This document shows positions 47,706 to 58,130 of a stretch of 64,000 nucleotides of DNA, in pieces. Position numbers and translations under genes: made by a program. The DNA is from Callorhinus ursinus (taxonomy: Eukaryota; Chordata; Mammalia; Carnivora; Otariidae). How positions within the stretch are numbered: the first letter of the stretch is position 1; each line of letters begins with the position of its first letter. Under the pieces are notes generated by a model. It saw nothing but the letters and a program-made list of their open reading frames with translations. It was not told the origin of the DNA and did no database searches. The stretch is from assembly GCF_003265705.1 (NCBI RefSeq), contig NW_020313005.1, forward strand, positions 17,304,109-17,368,108, in the 5' to 3' direction.

Positions 47706-48380
47706 GTGGACTTGGCTCTTTCCATACTTTGGCTATTGTGTCCATTGACAGATGAATGGATAAAGAAGGTGTGGTGTGTATATATACAATGGAATATTAT
47801 GCAGCCATCAAAAGGAATGAAATCTTGCCATTTGCAACGACATGGATGGAACTGGAGGGTATAATGCTGAGCGAAATAAGTCAATCAGAGAAAGACATGT
47901 ATCATATGATCTCACTGATATGAGGAATTCTTAGTCTCAGGAAATAAACTGAGGGTTGCTGGAGCGGTGGGGGGTGGGAGGGCTGGGGTGGCTGGGTGAT
48001 AGACATTGGGGAGGGTATGTGCTATGGTGAGTGCTGTGAATTGTGTAAGACTGTTGAATCACAGACGTGTACTTCTGAAAGAAATAATACATTGTATGTT
48101 AAAAAAAAAAGAAGATAGTAGGCAGGGAAAAATGAAGGGGGGGAAATTCGAGGGGGAGACGAACCAGGAGAGATTATGGACTCTGAGAAACAAACTGGGA
48201 GTTCTAGAGGGGAGGGGGTGGGGGGATGGGTTAGCCTGGTGATGGGTATTAAAGCGGGCACATACTGCATGGAGCACTGGGTGTTATACACAAACAACAA
48301 ATCATGGAACACTACATCAAAAACTAATGATGTAATGTATGGTGATTAACATAACAAAATTTTAAAAATGTTAAAAAATC
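47706..48380 (+). mobile_element. LINE-1, 5'-truncated, with a short 5' inversion
   Basis: From 47741 the sequence is the sense strand of L1 ORF2 C-terminus (aatattatgcagccatcaaaagg, gacatggatggaactggagg) and 3' UTR (aaaaactaatgatgtaatgtatgg) ending in an A-rich tail at about 48360. The first 35 bases, 47706-47740 (cttggctctttccatactttggc), are the opposite strand of the immediately neighbouring L1 part. The arrangement is that of twin priming. A possible target duplication is taaagtgg at 47702-47709 and 48391-48398. It carries only the last codons of ORF2. Confidence 0.93.
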
Positions 48381-48398
48381 CATAAAAATATAAAGTGG

Positions 48399-48684
48399 CC
48401 TTTATGTTTTGTGCCCAAGTTTATAAGAAATGCCAGTCCACAGATATGTTTTTTTGCAGAGACTAGTTATTATCCAGACTAATTATTATCCTCTTAAGAA
48501 GTGCCTCGTCCCGTCATCTCTCCTGCACTGTGGCAGTGGAAGGTAGGACTGCCCGGCCACTCCTTTGCCCAACGCTGACATAAACCAGTGCAGGCAGGAC
48601 AGAGCACCTGCAGAAATTTGGGAATGAGTAGAAGCTGAGACCAGTATTGTCAGAAACATGGCCCGCACCATTCTCACTTAATTT
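48399..48684. other. No recognisable feature
   Basis: Unique spacer with a small direct repeat, gttattatccagactaa and attattatcc, near 48467-48490. Confidence 0.5.
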
Positions 48685-48695
48685 TGTACTGACTC

Positions 48696-48836
48696 GGGGG
48701 CGCCTGGGTGGCTCAGTCAGGTAAGCATCTGCCTTTGACTTAGGTCATGATCCCAGGGTCCTGGGATAGAGCCCCTCCTCAGGCTCCATGCTCAGTGGGG
48801 AGCCTCCTTCTCTCTCTGCCCCTCCCCCCTGCTCGT

Positions 48837-48874
<38 letters not shown>

Positions 48875-48901
48875 AAATAAATAAATAAATCTTTAAAAAA
48901 A
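48696..48901 (+). mobile_element. Can-SINE
   Basis: Head gggggcgcctgggtggctcag, B-box-like gggatagagcccc, a long (CT)n at 48837-48870 and (AAAT)n tail. Perfect 11-bp target-site duplication tgtactgactc at 48685-48695 and 48902-48912. Confidence 0.97.
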
Positions 48902-48912
48902 TGTACTGACTC

Positions 48913-49100
48913 ATTTAATCTTTACCACATTCCTTCCATTTGGGTACTAATTGTATGCCTATTTTATAGATTAAAAAAAAATGTTGAGGCACAAATAGGT
49001 CAAAAAGCTCCCCAAGGTCACAGAACCAAGAAATGGTAGCACCAAGAAATAGACCAGGCCCTCTTTCTTCTGAAGCTAAGCTCTAACACTGTAAATTAAC
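48913..49100 (-). repeat. MIR relic
   Basis: tcatttaatctttaccacattcc, gcctattttatagatt, gaggcacaaataggtc and aggtcacagaaccaagaaatgg run in reversed MIR order. Confidence 0.8.
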
Positions 49101-50866
49101 TCTAATTGACATACAGAGAAAGATGATTTATTAAAAAGGCCACTGGCAAGCCCAACAAGCCTAGGCAAACAACCCAAGGAGAGAGTGCACAGAGAACATC
49201 TTACATATGTGAAATGATGACATCAAAACCACACAGAAATAGCATCTCTCATTTATCGTACTGGCAAAAATCCAAAAGTTTAGTAATACATGCTGCTGAC
49301 AAGATGGTTGGGGAAACAGGTAGTCTCACAGATTGTTCCTGGATGTGAAAGATGGTAAAATCCCCATGGAAAGAAATCTATCAACAACCCTCAAAACTGC
49401 AGATGCATCTACACTTTAAACCAGTACCTTCTCTGGGTCTCTATTCCATACACACATTTTCCCATGTCTAAAACACACATGTACACACACACACACACAC
49501 ACACAAATACAAGGTAGTTTGAGTGGCATTGTACTAGAGAAAGATTGAAGCAGAAATTCACACACATCTGTGAAGAGGCTGCTACTTAGATGAACTGAAA
49601 TACATGTATACAAAGGAATACGGTGCAGCTTTACAAACATAGTAGGTATATTGTTATAAATATGGAGACAACAGTATATATACTCTGGTACTTTTTGTGT
49701 CAGAAAGGGTGATAATATAATGTTTCTTACTTGCTTGTTTTCTACAAGTAAACATTGGTTGGATAAACAAAATACAAATAAGTTATAGGAGTCCATAGGA
49801 TAATGGGGTCCAGAGGGTAAAGGTGGGCATCAAAATTTTCATGTATACTTTTTAAAATAAGATGGTGTTTCAATCATGTACTAACATTTCAAAAGATTAC
49901 ATTAAATAGTTTGAAAATGGGATGCTATGTAGCTCATACAATCCTGAGAAGCTGAGTATCTAATTAAAACATATCTCTTGTTTGCAAGGAAAGGGGAGAA
50001 CATTTCTCTAGGCAAAAATAAATGTGCTCCGTCAAAACCCTCCCCATGTTACCCAGATCTTCTGACACCAGGCTATGGAAACGAAGCTCAGTTACTGCTT
50101 GTGCTTCTTCCAAATAAATGAAACAGTGGGGAAGAAAAAGTATTTTTGTTTCCAAATCTCCCCACTTCACAGCTCTATAATCAAGTTCGAGTGTAGTGAC
50201 ATTACTGGATGTGTCCTGGAGCAAGAGGACTTGTGAATATAGTGTGTTATTAGGCTCCTGTGAAATTATAGAAGGTGATTGCTCCCTTCCCCCGACAATA
50301 CATATGTGACCATTATCTGGAAGTGAAGTGCATAAAAATAGACAATGTTAATAAAAGGATTGAAAATATTATTAGAAGGTGCATCAAATTAAGCTGATTT
50401 AAAGGCTGCAAGAGTCTGGAATTTATAGCAAGTGTGCCATGGGCTCATTGGGATTGTAATTTGGAGAATCCCTATAAAACCTGGACTGGAGCCATCCCTC
50501 TCTACTCAAGGCAATTTTTCCTATAAGCTCCCTGAGTGCAGTGAAAATGTCCGGGCATGTGACTTTTTTCTCTCCTACCTGAGTGCTGGTATGTTGGCTA
50601 CAATGTAGAACATCCTGATTTATATGAGCAAAAAGTGAGGACCCAAATTTTCCTTCTTCACACAGCCCTGGAGGTTCAGGAAAAGACAGAAAAGAGGTTT
50701 TTCAGGGAAAGTGGCCTCCTTTTGAGGCTGAAAGTACTGAACTTGAAGCCACTATCATAAATATCAATGCCTTTTTACCTGGCATGCTGGTTGAAACTTA
50801 CTAACCTGAAATATTTTCTGGACTAGTGACACTGGAGCCTCGAATAACCTTTTAGTCAGCTGCCTT
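49101..50866. other. Mostly unique, about 1.7 kb, with a (CA)n run at 49486-49504
   Basis: No repeat or coding frame is recognised. 49416-49796 has a 126-codon minus-strand frame passing through the CA run (VCVCVCV), which is compositional. Confidence 0.5.
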
Positions 50867-50884
50867 GATACTTAATGTGTTTTA

Positions 50885-51111
50885 TTTATTTTTTTAAAGG
50901 AAATTTCTTTCTTTTTTTTTTTTTGAGATCTTATTTATTTGACAGAGAGAGACACAGCAAGAGAGGGAACACAAGCAGGGGGAGTGGGAGAGGGAGAAGC
51001 AGGCTTCCCACAGAGCAGGGAGCCCAATGCAGGGCTCGATCCCAGGACCTTGGGATCACGACCTGAGCCGAAGGCAGACGCCTAACGACTGAGCCACCCA
51101 GGCGCCCCATC
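50885..51111 (-). mobile_element. Can-SINE
   Basis: Tail region starts tttatttttttaaagg with a second T-run before gagatcttatttatttgacag; head-last gagccacccaggcgcccc. Near-perfect 18-bp target-site duplication: gatacttaatgtgtttta (50867-50884) and gatacttaatctgtttta (51112-51129). The inner aaggaaatttctttc between two T-runs makes the tail unusually long. Confidence 0.96.
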
Positions 51112-51129
51112 GATACTTAATCTGTTTTA

Positions 51130-52155
51130 AACATTTTTGGCACAACTGCTTTCTGAAAAGGTCTTGCGCAATATATTCAGCCTCAGCTGTCTTCGATGTT
51201 ATACAATACTTGTTGCTGGGAATAATATTTTCCATAAAAAATACCTGCATCATTATGACATGTTAAACATTTAAAGATAGTTTCTGATGGGTTTTCTTTT
51301 TGAAGGGAACAAGAATGTAAATTCCTGGTGGGTGAGTAGTGAGCGCGGGAGATCTGACCCCCTCGGTAAATGGTGTGAATTATTCCATTGGAAGCATCCA
51401 ATGACACTGCAGTCTGGAGTACTGGAAAGCCACACTTTTTTTTTTTTCTAACATGCTTTAATTGCTTTTTGCTGGGGCCAGGGCTATTTATGGGTTAGGA
51501 GATTGCCAAGTTATTTATTAGATGGAGTATCTAGGGATAGACTAATATAAATCACTTAGGCTGGTATTGAATATACCAGACACTCAGTAATTTAAAAAGC
51601 TTTAATAAAAATGCTAAAATATGAGACTTGTCTTTGGCTGTAATGAGACTCAGTTATCATGTTTTTATCAGCAATATTCAGTCATGGACCCCCCCCCCCC
51701 TTTTCCTAGTATAAGAAAATGTGGATGCAATCATTATTTCCAGACTCTCCAGATTTGTTTGAAACTGAGAGAGGTTTTAAAATTTTGAGAAAAGACTTGG
51801 ATGAGAATTATATTGAGGGCCTCATGGCTGATTTCCTCATATTAGGAAATCTAGCATGTTCTTTCATATTAGAAATCTTGTCTTTTGTGGATCTAGCATG
51901 TTGGAGGATAAGAAAAAAGGGGTATATGCTGTTCACATGGCCTATAGAAACCTTCCATGGTGTATCTTCTATGTATGCAGATCACATCACTGTGAATGCT
52001 GTAGCCAATCCCTGTTTTGCAAAGCACAGAGTCAAAACTCCTCAAGTTTAGAACCAGTGGAATCCCTAAGAACCAAGACTATAGCTTTTATTTTCTTTAG
52101 TGGGAAGACTGAATTATAGGTATATGTCATTCTATGATTTTAAAAGTGTACTTTC
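51130..52155. other. No recognisable feature
   Basis: Unique sequence with a C-run at 51690-51700 and T-run at 51437-51448. A 110-codon frame at 51719-52051 has no motif. Confidence 0.5.
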
Positions 52156-52159
52156 TTCC

Positions 52160-52481
52160 ATATTCTTCTTTTTTTAAGTTTTTAAGTCCAGTTATCATAC
52201 AGTGCTATATTAGTTTTAGGTGTACGTTATAGTGACTCAGCCTTTCCATACATCACTAGGTGCTCATTACGCCAAGGGCCCTCCTTCATCCCCATCACCT
52301 ATTTCCCCCATCCCCCACCCCTCTCCCCTCTAGTAACCATCAGTTGGTTCTCTATAGTTAAGAGTCTGTTTCTTGATTTCTCTATCTCTCCCTCCCTCCC
52401 TCCCTCTTCTCTCTGTTTTCCTTTGCTCATTTGTTTTGTTTCTTAAATTCCGTATGCATGAAATCATACGGTGCTTGTCTT
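52160..52481 (-). mobile_element. LINE-1 3'-end fragment
   Basis: The plus strand reads ccagttatcatacagtgctatattagttttaggtgtac, then ccccatcacctatttcccccatcc, agtctgtttcttgatttc and tttgctcatttgttttgtttc, the reversed 3' UTR of a carnivore L1, different from the 57.7 kb subfamily. A (CCCT)n run at 52388-52406 lies inside. A possible target duplication is aaagtgtactt at 52143-52153 and 52482-52492. Confidence 0.88.
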
Positions 52482-52492
52482 AAAGTGTACTT

Positions 52493-53700
52493 ATCTTTAT
52501 GATCTCATTTATTCGTAACTAGAAACGTTTTAGGAAACTTTTATCATCCTCATGTGATGAATGACTGAAATGGTAGGTCATGGAGAGTAAGGGAATTGCC
52601 ATTTTCATAAAACTATGGAATGGAAGAGAGAGACCTGAATTCTCCCTGCCCTCTTCCTTCCAAACCCATCCAGCTCTGGACGAGATTATGGGCCCATTTC
52701 TTCATGATTTCCCAAGTGCCATCCTTCTTCCATGATGAAGGAATTCCAGGGAATTCCTTTCTTCAATTCTATCTCAGACCTGCTAGGTGCATGATGACTG
52801 CATCTTGAGTGTAGGAGTGAGGTGTAGTGACCTAGCTTTGCAGCACAGAGCAGGTAGAGAAGACAAGAGAAGAAGGAACATCCATTTGGCCGGTGGGGCA
52901 ATTACTGGGGAAAATGTGAGACTGATTCCTGATGGACTACCCAAGAGTGATACCATGTCCGAAGGGACAGCCAGCTCAGTTGAGATGCCACCCATGCTCT
53001 GAGGTTGCTATTTGGTTGAAAACAGCATAGCAGAAACATGCAGCCCAGCCTTGTCATCAGAAAGCTCTGTGGTGGGGTGTGGATGGCACAGAGCAGGACA
53101 GGAGCCAGCTGGTGCCAGTCTTTAATATGGAGCAAGTCAGGAAGGCTTGGAGAGGGGGTGGTGAACACGCCCCAAGGCAGATACGGCCTTCCCAAGTGGT
53201 GCTCCAGATCTGGATGGAGCCTGGGTATTAAGTAGGGTTACAGGACACACTATGAAGAAGGGCATGAAGGAAGCCCATTTCCCCTCACCCCTCCCTGCTC
53301 AAAATAAGACATTTCAGATTTGGGACAGGGAAAAAGTTGTACACACAAAGGTAATATCAGAAAGTACCTGCTGACAGGAGAAATCAGGAGGGACAGGGGT
53401 TGATGGCAGGTTTGGGGGTGGGGTCATGAAATTCTGAGTGTGGATATATTTGGCCTAATTCTCAGCCCAGCCATCCCCCTAGCCCTACCTGCCCCATCCA
53501 AGAAGCAAGCATTTAAATACAGCAGGACTGAGGCTGTAGACTAGGGGCCTCCGGGACTCTGCTGAAACCCTGGGGCAAATCCCAGGTGATCTTGTTCCCT
53601 TTCAAACTTCTTTCTGTGGCAATATTCTATGATACAGGAGAAATAAATAAGGGGTCCAGGAACTTGAGGCAGAAAATGAGAAGAGGCTGTGGTCAAGAAG
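52493..53700. other. No recognisable feature
   Basis: Unique sequence, GC slightly above the window mean. Overlapping frames on both strands at 52.6-53.2 kb lack motifs. Confidence 0.5.
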
Positions 53701-53704
53701 ATGC

Positions 53705-53810
53705 TGGAACATTACCTGCATTACCTCATTTGGTTTTACCCCCTACTCAGTGAGGCAAGTGTTGTTGGTAATATCTGACCTTTCAGATAATCCAAGTGAG
53801 GACCACTTCT
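53705..53810 (-). repeat. MIR relic
   Basis: acattacctgcattacctcatttgg, cagtgaggcaagtgttg fit reversed MIR 3' half. Confidence 0.6.
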
Positions 53811-53833
53811 CCAAACCCTACAAGAATTCTCCA

Positions 53834-54012
53834 GGGGTGCTTGGGTGGCTCAGTTAGCTAAGCATCTGCCTTCAGCTCAGGTCATGATCTCAGGGTCCTG
53901 GGATCGAGCCCCACATCAGGCTCTCTGCTCAGTAGGGAATCTGCTCCTCCCTCTCCCTCTACCTCTGTGCTCTGCCCCCCATCTCAAATAAATAAATAAA
54001 ATCTTAAAAAAA
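53834..54012 (+). mobile_element. Can-SINE
   Basis: Head ggggtgcttgggtggctcag, B-box-like gggatcgagccccac, CT-rich part and aaataaataaataaaatc tail. Near-perfect 12-bp target-site duplication aagaattctcca (53822-53833) and aagagttctcca (54013-54024). Confidence 0.96.
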
Positions 54013-54149
54013 AAGAGTTCTCCATTACCTGCCACACTGTGTCCACCCCTAAAAAAGTCCCAGGCACTAGGGTGTACAGATCAAGTCTCTTGGAGTCAGG
54101 CATGCTTGGATGACATCGTGTGTGCTTTTGCATGTGGGCTGAGACCTTG

Positions 54150-54335
54150 CGTTCTGGAGTCATTCAGAACAGGATATCTCAGCTTTTCCTTTTTCTGACT
54201 GTGTGACATTAAGTAACTTATTTATCTCTCACTCTGCCTCTGTTTTCTTGTCCTTAAAATGTGAAATAGTAATCCGGCCTCATAGGGTTTTCACAAGGAT
54301 AAAATAAGTGGTGTGCGACAAATTCTTTGTATGGT
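54150..54335 (+). repeat. MIR relic
   Basis: ctgactgtgtgacattaagtaac, ctcactctgcctctgttttcttgtcc and cctcatagggttttcacaaggat are sense MIR. Confidence 0.8.
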
Positions 54336-54419
54336 ACCTCTGGACACTTATGAAGTTCTCAAAAAATGAGAGTTTCTGACAAAAAAAATAAATAATTCTA
54401 GAGGTAGAATTAAAGAGCC

Positions 54420-54600
54420 CATGGTATTGACATTTACCATGTGCCAGGCACTATGAGAAAATCCTTTTCTACTCATTTGCCCTTTATTCCTCACTGGGAC
54501 CCATGAGTTACCTATGATCAGTACCCTGCTTTGCCGTTTGGAAATTGGAGGTTAGGAACATTTAGACATTTGTTCAAGGTCAGCCATGAATGAACAAGAC
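54420..54600 (-). repeat. MIR relic
   Basis: catttaccatgtgccaggcac, cctttattcctcactggg and gttcaaggtcagcc fit reversed MIR. It forms a tail-to-tail pair with the MIR at 54150-54335. Confidence 0.75.
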
Positions 54601-55520
54601 GGGGAGCCAAGGTTGTATTAATAAAAGAAATTATGACAAGTTAAAGAGGGCGAGTAGAGAAGGGGAGAGGTCTGAAACCAGTGCTTACGGGTCCCCAGTT
54701 CCAAGGGGTCCTGGTATGGGAGACACCTGGGTTAAAAGAGATTATGGGACTTCTCTCCACCTCCCACCAAATACTTGACAGAATTGGGGCTAGACCCAAA
54801 GGGTTTCGTTAGCTGCAAAATGAGGAGGTTGTGCTAGATGATCCCTAAGGTCTCTTTTTGACTTGAAAATTATATGATGTAAATTAAACCCTATGATTCT
54901 AAGGGTGTGTGTGTGTGTGTGGCGGGAAATCTCAGGGAGAGGGAGCAAGTCAGGAGAGCAAGGAACAAAGGGAGCCTCCCAGAGGGAGGGCATCTCCATG
55001 CCCTAGAAAGAGCAGGACCAGATGAGAAAGACTCTTTGACTGCATGTAATTTCTCTGATCATGGTCAGTTGCTTGAATTGTGCAAATTAAAAATAGGAGC
55101 CGTGTGTCTAAGTCTATAAATAATTTCCGTAAGCGACACTGTGGAGACAATCCTTACAAACGAGCTCAGCAAAGCTTGTGTGGTTTGTGATGCTGCTGGG
55201 TCCCTGGTGTGTGTTTATGTTTCTGTAATTCATAATCATTTTTTCTCATTCCCCACCATTCCTCTCATCACAATAGAATGAAGAAGAGAAAAGCAATCAG
55301 AGTACAGCGGGTCTAATCTTACCCAGCATAATATAAAACCGTATCACACCAGGACATGTGGGGAGGCCAAGTTCACACTCAGAGTCTATAAAACCGAACA
55401 ACATGGATCTGGCCCTGCCTCCCAAGCATTAGCATGTGACCTCATACAAGTAGGACTCTCTGGCTGCCCGCACTGGATCCTGAGAGGTTGTGTTATCTGG
55501 AAAATCTCTTGCACTCCCAG
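54601..55520. other. Mostly unique; GT run at 54905-54921
   Basis: gaggaggttgtgctagatgatccctaagg at about 54822-54850 resembles a MIR-type 3' part. The rest is unassigned. Confidence 0.45.
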
Positions 55521-55524
55521 TTAA

Positions 55525-55690
55525 ATTCAGCACACATTGATTGAGCACCTATTAGATACCAGGCACCGAGCAGCCCTAGGGAGACTGAGATGAACAAATA
55601 GCAGTCCTGGATCACACAGATCCCCCAGCCCACTGAGCAAGATAGACATAGCAAACAATAGGCACTATGAGAAGTGCTTTGAACTGAACA
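55525..55690 (-). repeat. L2 3'-end relic
   Basis: cacattgattgagcacctattagataccaggcac and gagactgagatgaac are the reversed L2 end. Confidence 0.75.
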
Positions 55691-55739
55691 TGTATGTTGT
55701 CAACCCCGAGCTTTGCTCATCTTACCTCTTAAGGGGCTC

Positions 55740-55920
55740 TCCCATCTGTCCCTCTCTGCCCCTCCCTCCTGCTGGCACACTTGTCCAAGCTGCCACCTCC
55801 TCACTACTGAACAACATTCTAGCTAGTTCTCCTGTCCCTACTTTGCTCTGCTCCTTCCATTCTCCACACTGCAGCCAGGAGCAACTTATTTGCAATGCAA
55901 ATCTGTCCAACCTCCAACAC

Positions 55921-55952
<32 letters not shown>

Positions 55953-56412
55953 TTTAGACATTTTAATGCCCTCTGCCATTTCTCCTATAAAAAGGGCCCA
56001 AACCTTAGTGTTTCATCCAATAGGCTTAGGGTCTGACCTTACCTGTCCACTCTCCATTTGTTTGATTTTATTCTTTTGACTTCAGCCACAGGTACTCAAG
56101 TGAACCATACTCTCTGCCTCTGCAGAGCCTGTAAATATATTGGGCCCTCTGCCCAACTCTGCCCAGAACAAACACTTCACACAAACTCCCTGACCAGGAC
56201 AGACCCCCTATTATGGGCTGTCATAGCGCCTTACACCACCATGTCATAGCACACCCACACATTGATTCCTGTGATTATTTATCAGTGTCAGTGTTCTCCT
56301 CTGGACACTAGTCTTCATAATTCACACGAGAGAAAGACCTTTCTGTCTGCTCTTCTCCCCAAAGATAATGCCCAGGATACAGTAGGCACTAAATAAATGC
56401 TTTAGAATGAAT
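55740..56412 (+). repeat. L2 relic containing a (CAT)n run
   Basis: Sense L2 text: actgaacaacattctagctagttctcctg, ccattctccacactgcagccagg, gcagagcctgtaaa and the 3' end atgcccaggatacagtaggcactaaataaatgc. It meets the preceding reverse L2 end tail to tail. Its ORF2 is destroyed. Confidence 0.75.
55921..55951. repeat. (CAT)n microsatellite
   Basis: About ten trinucleotide units. They explain the poly-Ser and poly-Asp stretches of overlapping frames on the two strands. Confidence 0.97.
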
Positions 56413-56854
56413 GCATTACATTATTATGCACAGGTAGCCCCGGAGGGCACAGCCTTATATCTGTTTCTGGAATGGGGAGACCTAATGGAGAGGGGATTAT
56501 ATCTCAGTATCAGTTTTCAAGTATGAGTAGGGCTCATGCAGGCAGATGAGTGGGGAGAGGCACAGGGGCAGAAGGTACAGCATATGCACAAATTTGGAAC
56601 TATGCATGAACAGGAATGTTTCGAACATTGCCAAACAGGCTGACGTGGGTAAGGTAGCATCCTTGTTTTGAAAAGAAAGGAAAGGGGAAACAGTGGGCAG
56701 GTAATGAGAGACAGAGAGGTTAGTGGGTGCAGGTTGAGCATCACGCAATGAAATAGAAATACATGAAAAAGATATTTTCTGAGAACCTACACATAGGGGG
56801 TTGGCTTCTCTCCTCATAGCACAGCTCTGGTTCTCCTTCTTCAAAGCTGATAGG
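56413..56854. other. No recognisable feature
   Basis: Unique spacer; a 115-codon minus-strand frame has no motif. Confidence 0.5.
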
Positions 56855-56867
56855 CTGTGCTTTGTTT

Positions 56868-56870
<3 letters not shown>

Positions 56871-56906
<36 letters not shown>

Positions 56907-57097
56907 TTAAAGATTTTATTTATTTATTTGAGAGAGAGAGAGAATGAGAGATAGAGAGCATGAGAGAGAAGAGGGTCAGAGGGAGACGCAGACTCCCCGC
57001 TGAGCAAGGAGCCCGATGTGGGACTCGATCCCAGGACTCCAGGATCATGACCTGAGCTGAAGGCAGTTGCCCAACCAACTGAGCCACCCAGGCACCC
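56871..57097 (-). mobile_element. Can-SINE with long (TTTA)n tail
   Basis: Eleven or so TTTA units (56867-56908) followed by aaagattttatttatttatttgag; head-last gagccacccaggcacccc. A perfect 16-bp target-site duplication, ctgtgctttgttttta, lies at 56855-56870 and 57098-57113. Confidence 0.97.
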
Positions 57098-57174
57098 CTG
57101 TGCTTTGTTTTTAATAACATCTATACAGCGTTATAATTCCTTTACCAAGATGATCTTCGGTAAATGCACAAGGT

Positions 57175-57663
57175 GTTCAACGATCAGCACTCTCCAATTC
57201 TAGAACATCTTCATCACTCCAAAAAAAATCCTGTGCCCATTAGCAGTCACTCCCTATCTGCCCCTCTCCCCAGCCCCCGGCAACTTCCACAAGTATATTT
57301 TCTGTCTCGATGGATTTGCCTATTCTGGACATTTCATGTAGATAGAAATCATACAATATGTGGCCTTTTGTGTCTGGCTTCTTCCACTTAACATGTTTTC
57401 AATGTTCACCCGTGTTGTAGCATGCATCAGTACTTCATTCCTTTTAATGCATGAATAATGTTCCATTGTATGGATATACTACATTTTCAGTTATTGATGA
57501 ACATTTGCATTTTTCCCATTTCTTGTCTATTATGAATAATGCTGTTATGTATATTTGTGCACAAGTTGTTGTGTGGACATGTATTTTCATTCCTCTTGGA
57601 TACATACCTAGGAGTGGAGGACATGGTAACACTATCCTTAACCCTCTGAGGAACTGCCTGACT
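57175..57663 (-). repeat. Old L1 (L1M-like) relic, host of the young L1
   Basis: The plus strand reads tctggacatttcatgtagatag, aatcatacaatatgtggccttttgtgtctggc, aatgttccattgtatgg, tcttggatacatacctaggagtgg, then gaggaactgcctgactgttttc, all in the order of a reversed old L1 3' end. The text breaks off at 57663, where the young L1 3' end starts. Confidence 0.85.
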
Positions 57664-57689
57664 GTTTTCTTTTTTTCCATTTTTTTATT

Positions 57690-58130
57690 GTTATGTTAAT
57701 CGCCATACATTACATCATTAGTTTTTGATGTAGTGTTCCATGATTCATTGTTTGTGCATAACACCAAGGGCTCCACGCAGAACGTGCCCTCTTTAATACC
57801 CATCACCAGGCCAACCCATCCCCCCACCGCCCTCCCCTCTAGAACACTCAGTTTGTTTTTCAGAGTCCATCATCTCTCATGGTTCGTCTCCCCCTCTGAC
57901 TTACTCCTCTTCATTCTTCCTCTCCTGCTATCTTCTTCTTTTTCTTTTTTCTTAAAATATGTTGCGTTATTTGTTTCAGAAGTACAGATCTGTGATTCAA
58001 CAGTCTTGCACAATTCACAGCGCTCACCATAGCACATACCCTTACCAATGTCTATCACCCAGCCACCCCATCCCTCCCACCCCCCACCACTCCAGCAACA
58101 CTCAGTTCATTTCCTGAGATTAAGAATTCC
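57690..58130 (-). other. L1 3' UTR
   Basis: Runs from the ORF2 stop to the tail. On the minus strand it has the G-rich tract (reverse of cccatccctcccaccccccacc near 58067-58088) typical of L1 3' UTRs and ends in aaaactaatgatgtaatgtatgg and an A-rich tail. About 92 percent similar by eye to the 3' UTR at 47.9-48.36 kb. Confidence 0.9.

Noticed and set aside
55722..56079. Poly-Ser and poly-Asp proteins on opposite strands
   Set aside because: Both are translations of the (CAT)n run in an L2 relic.
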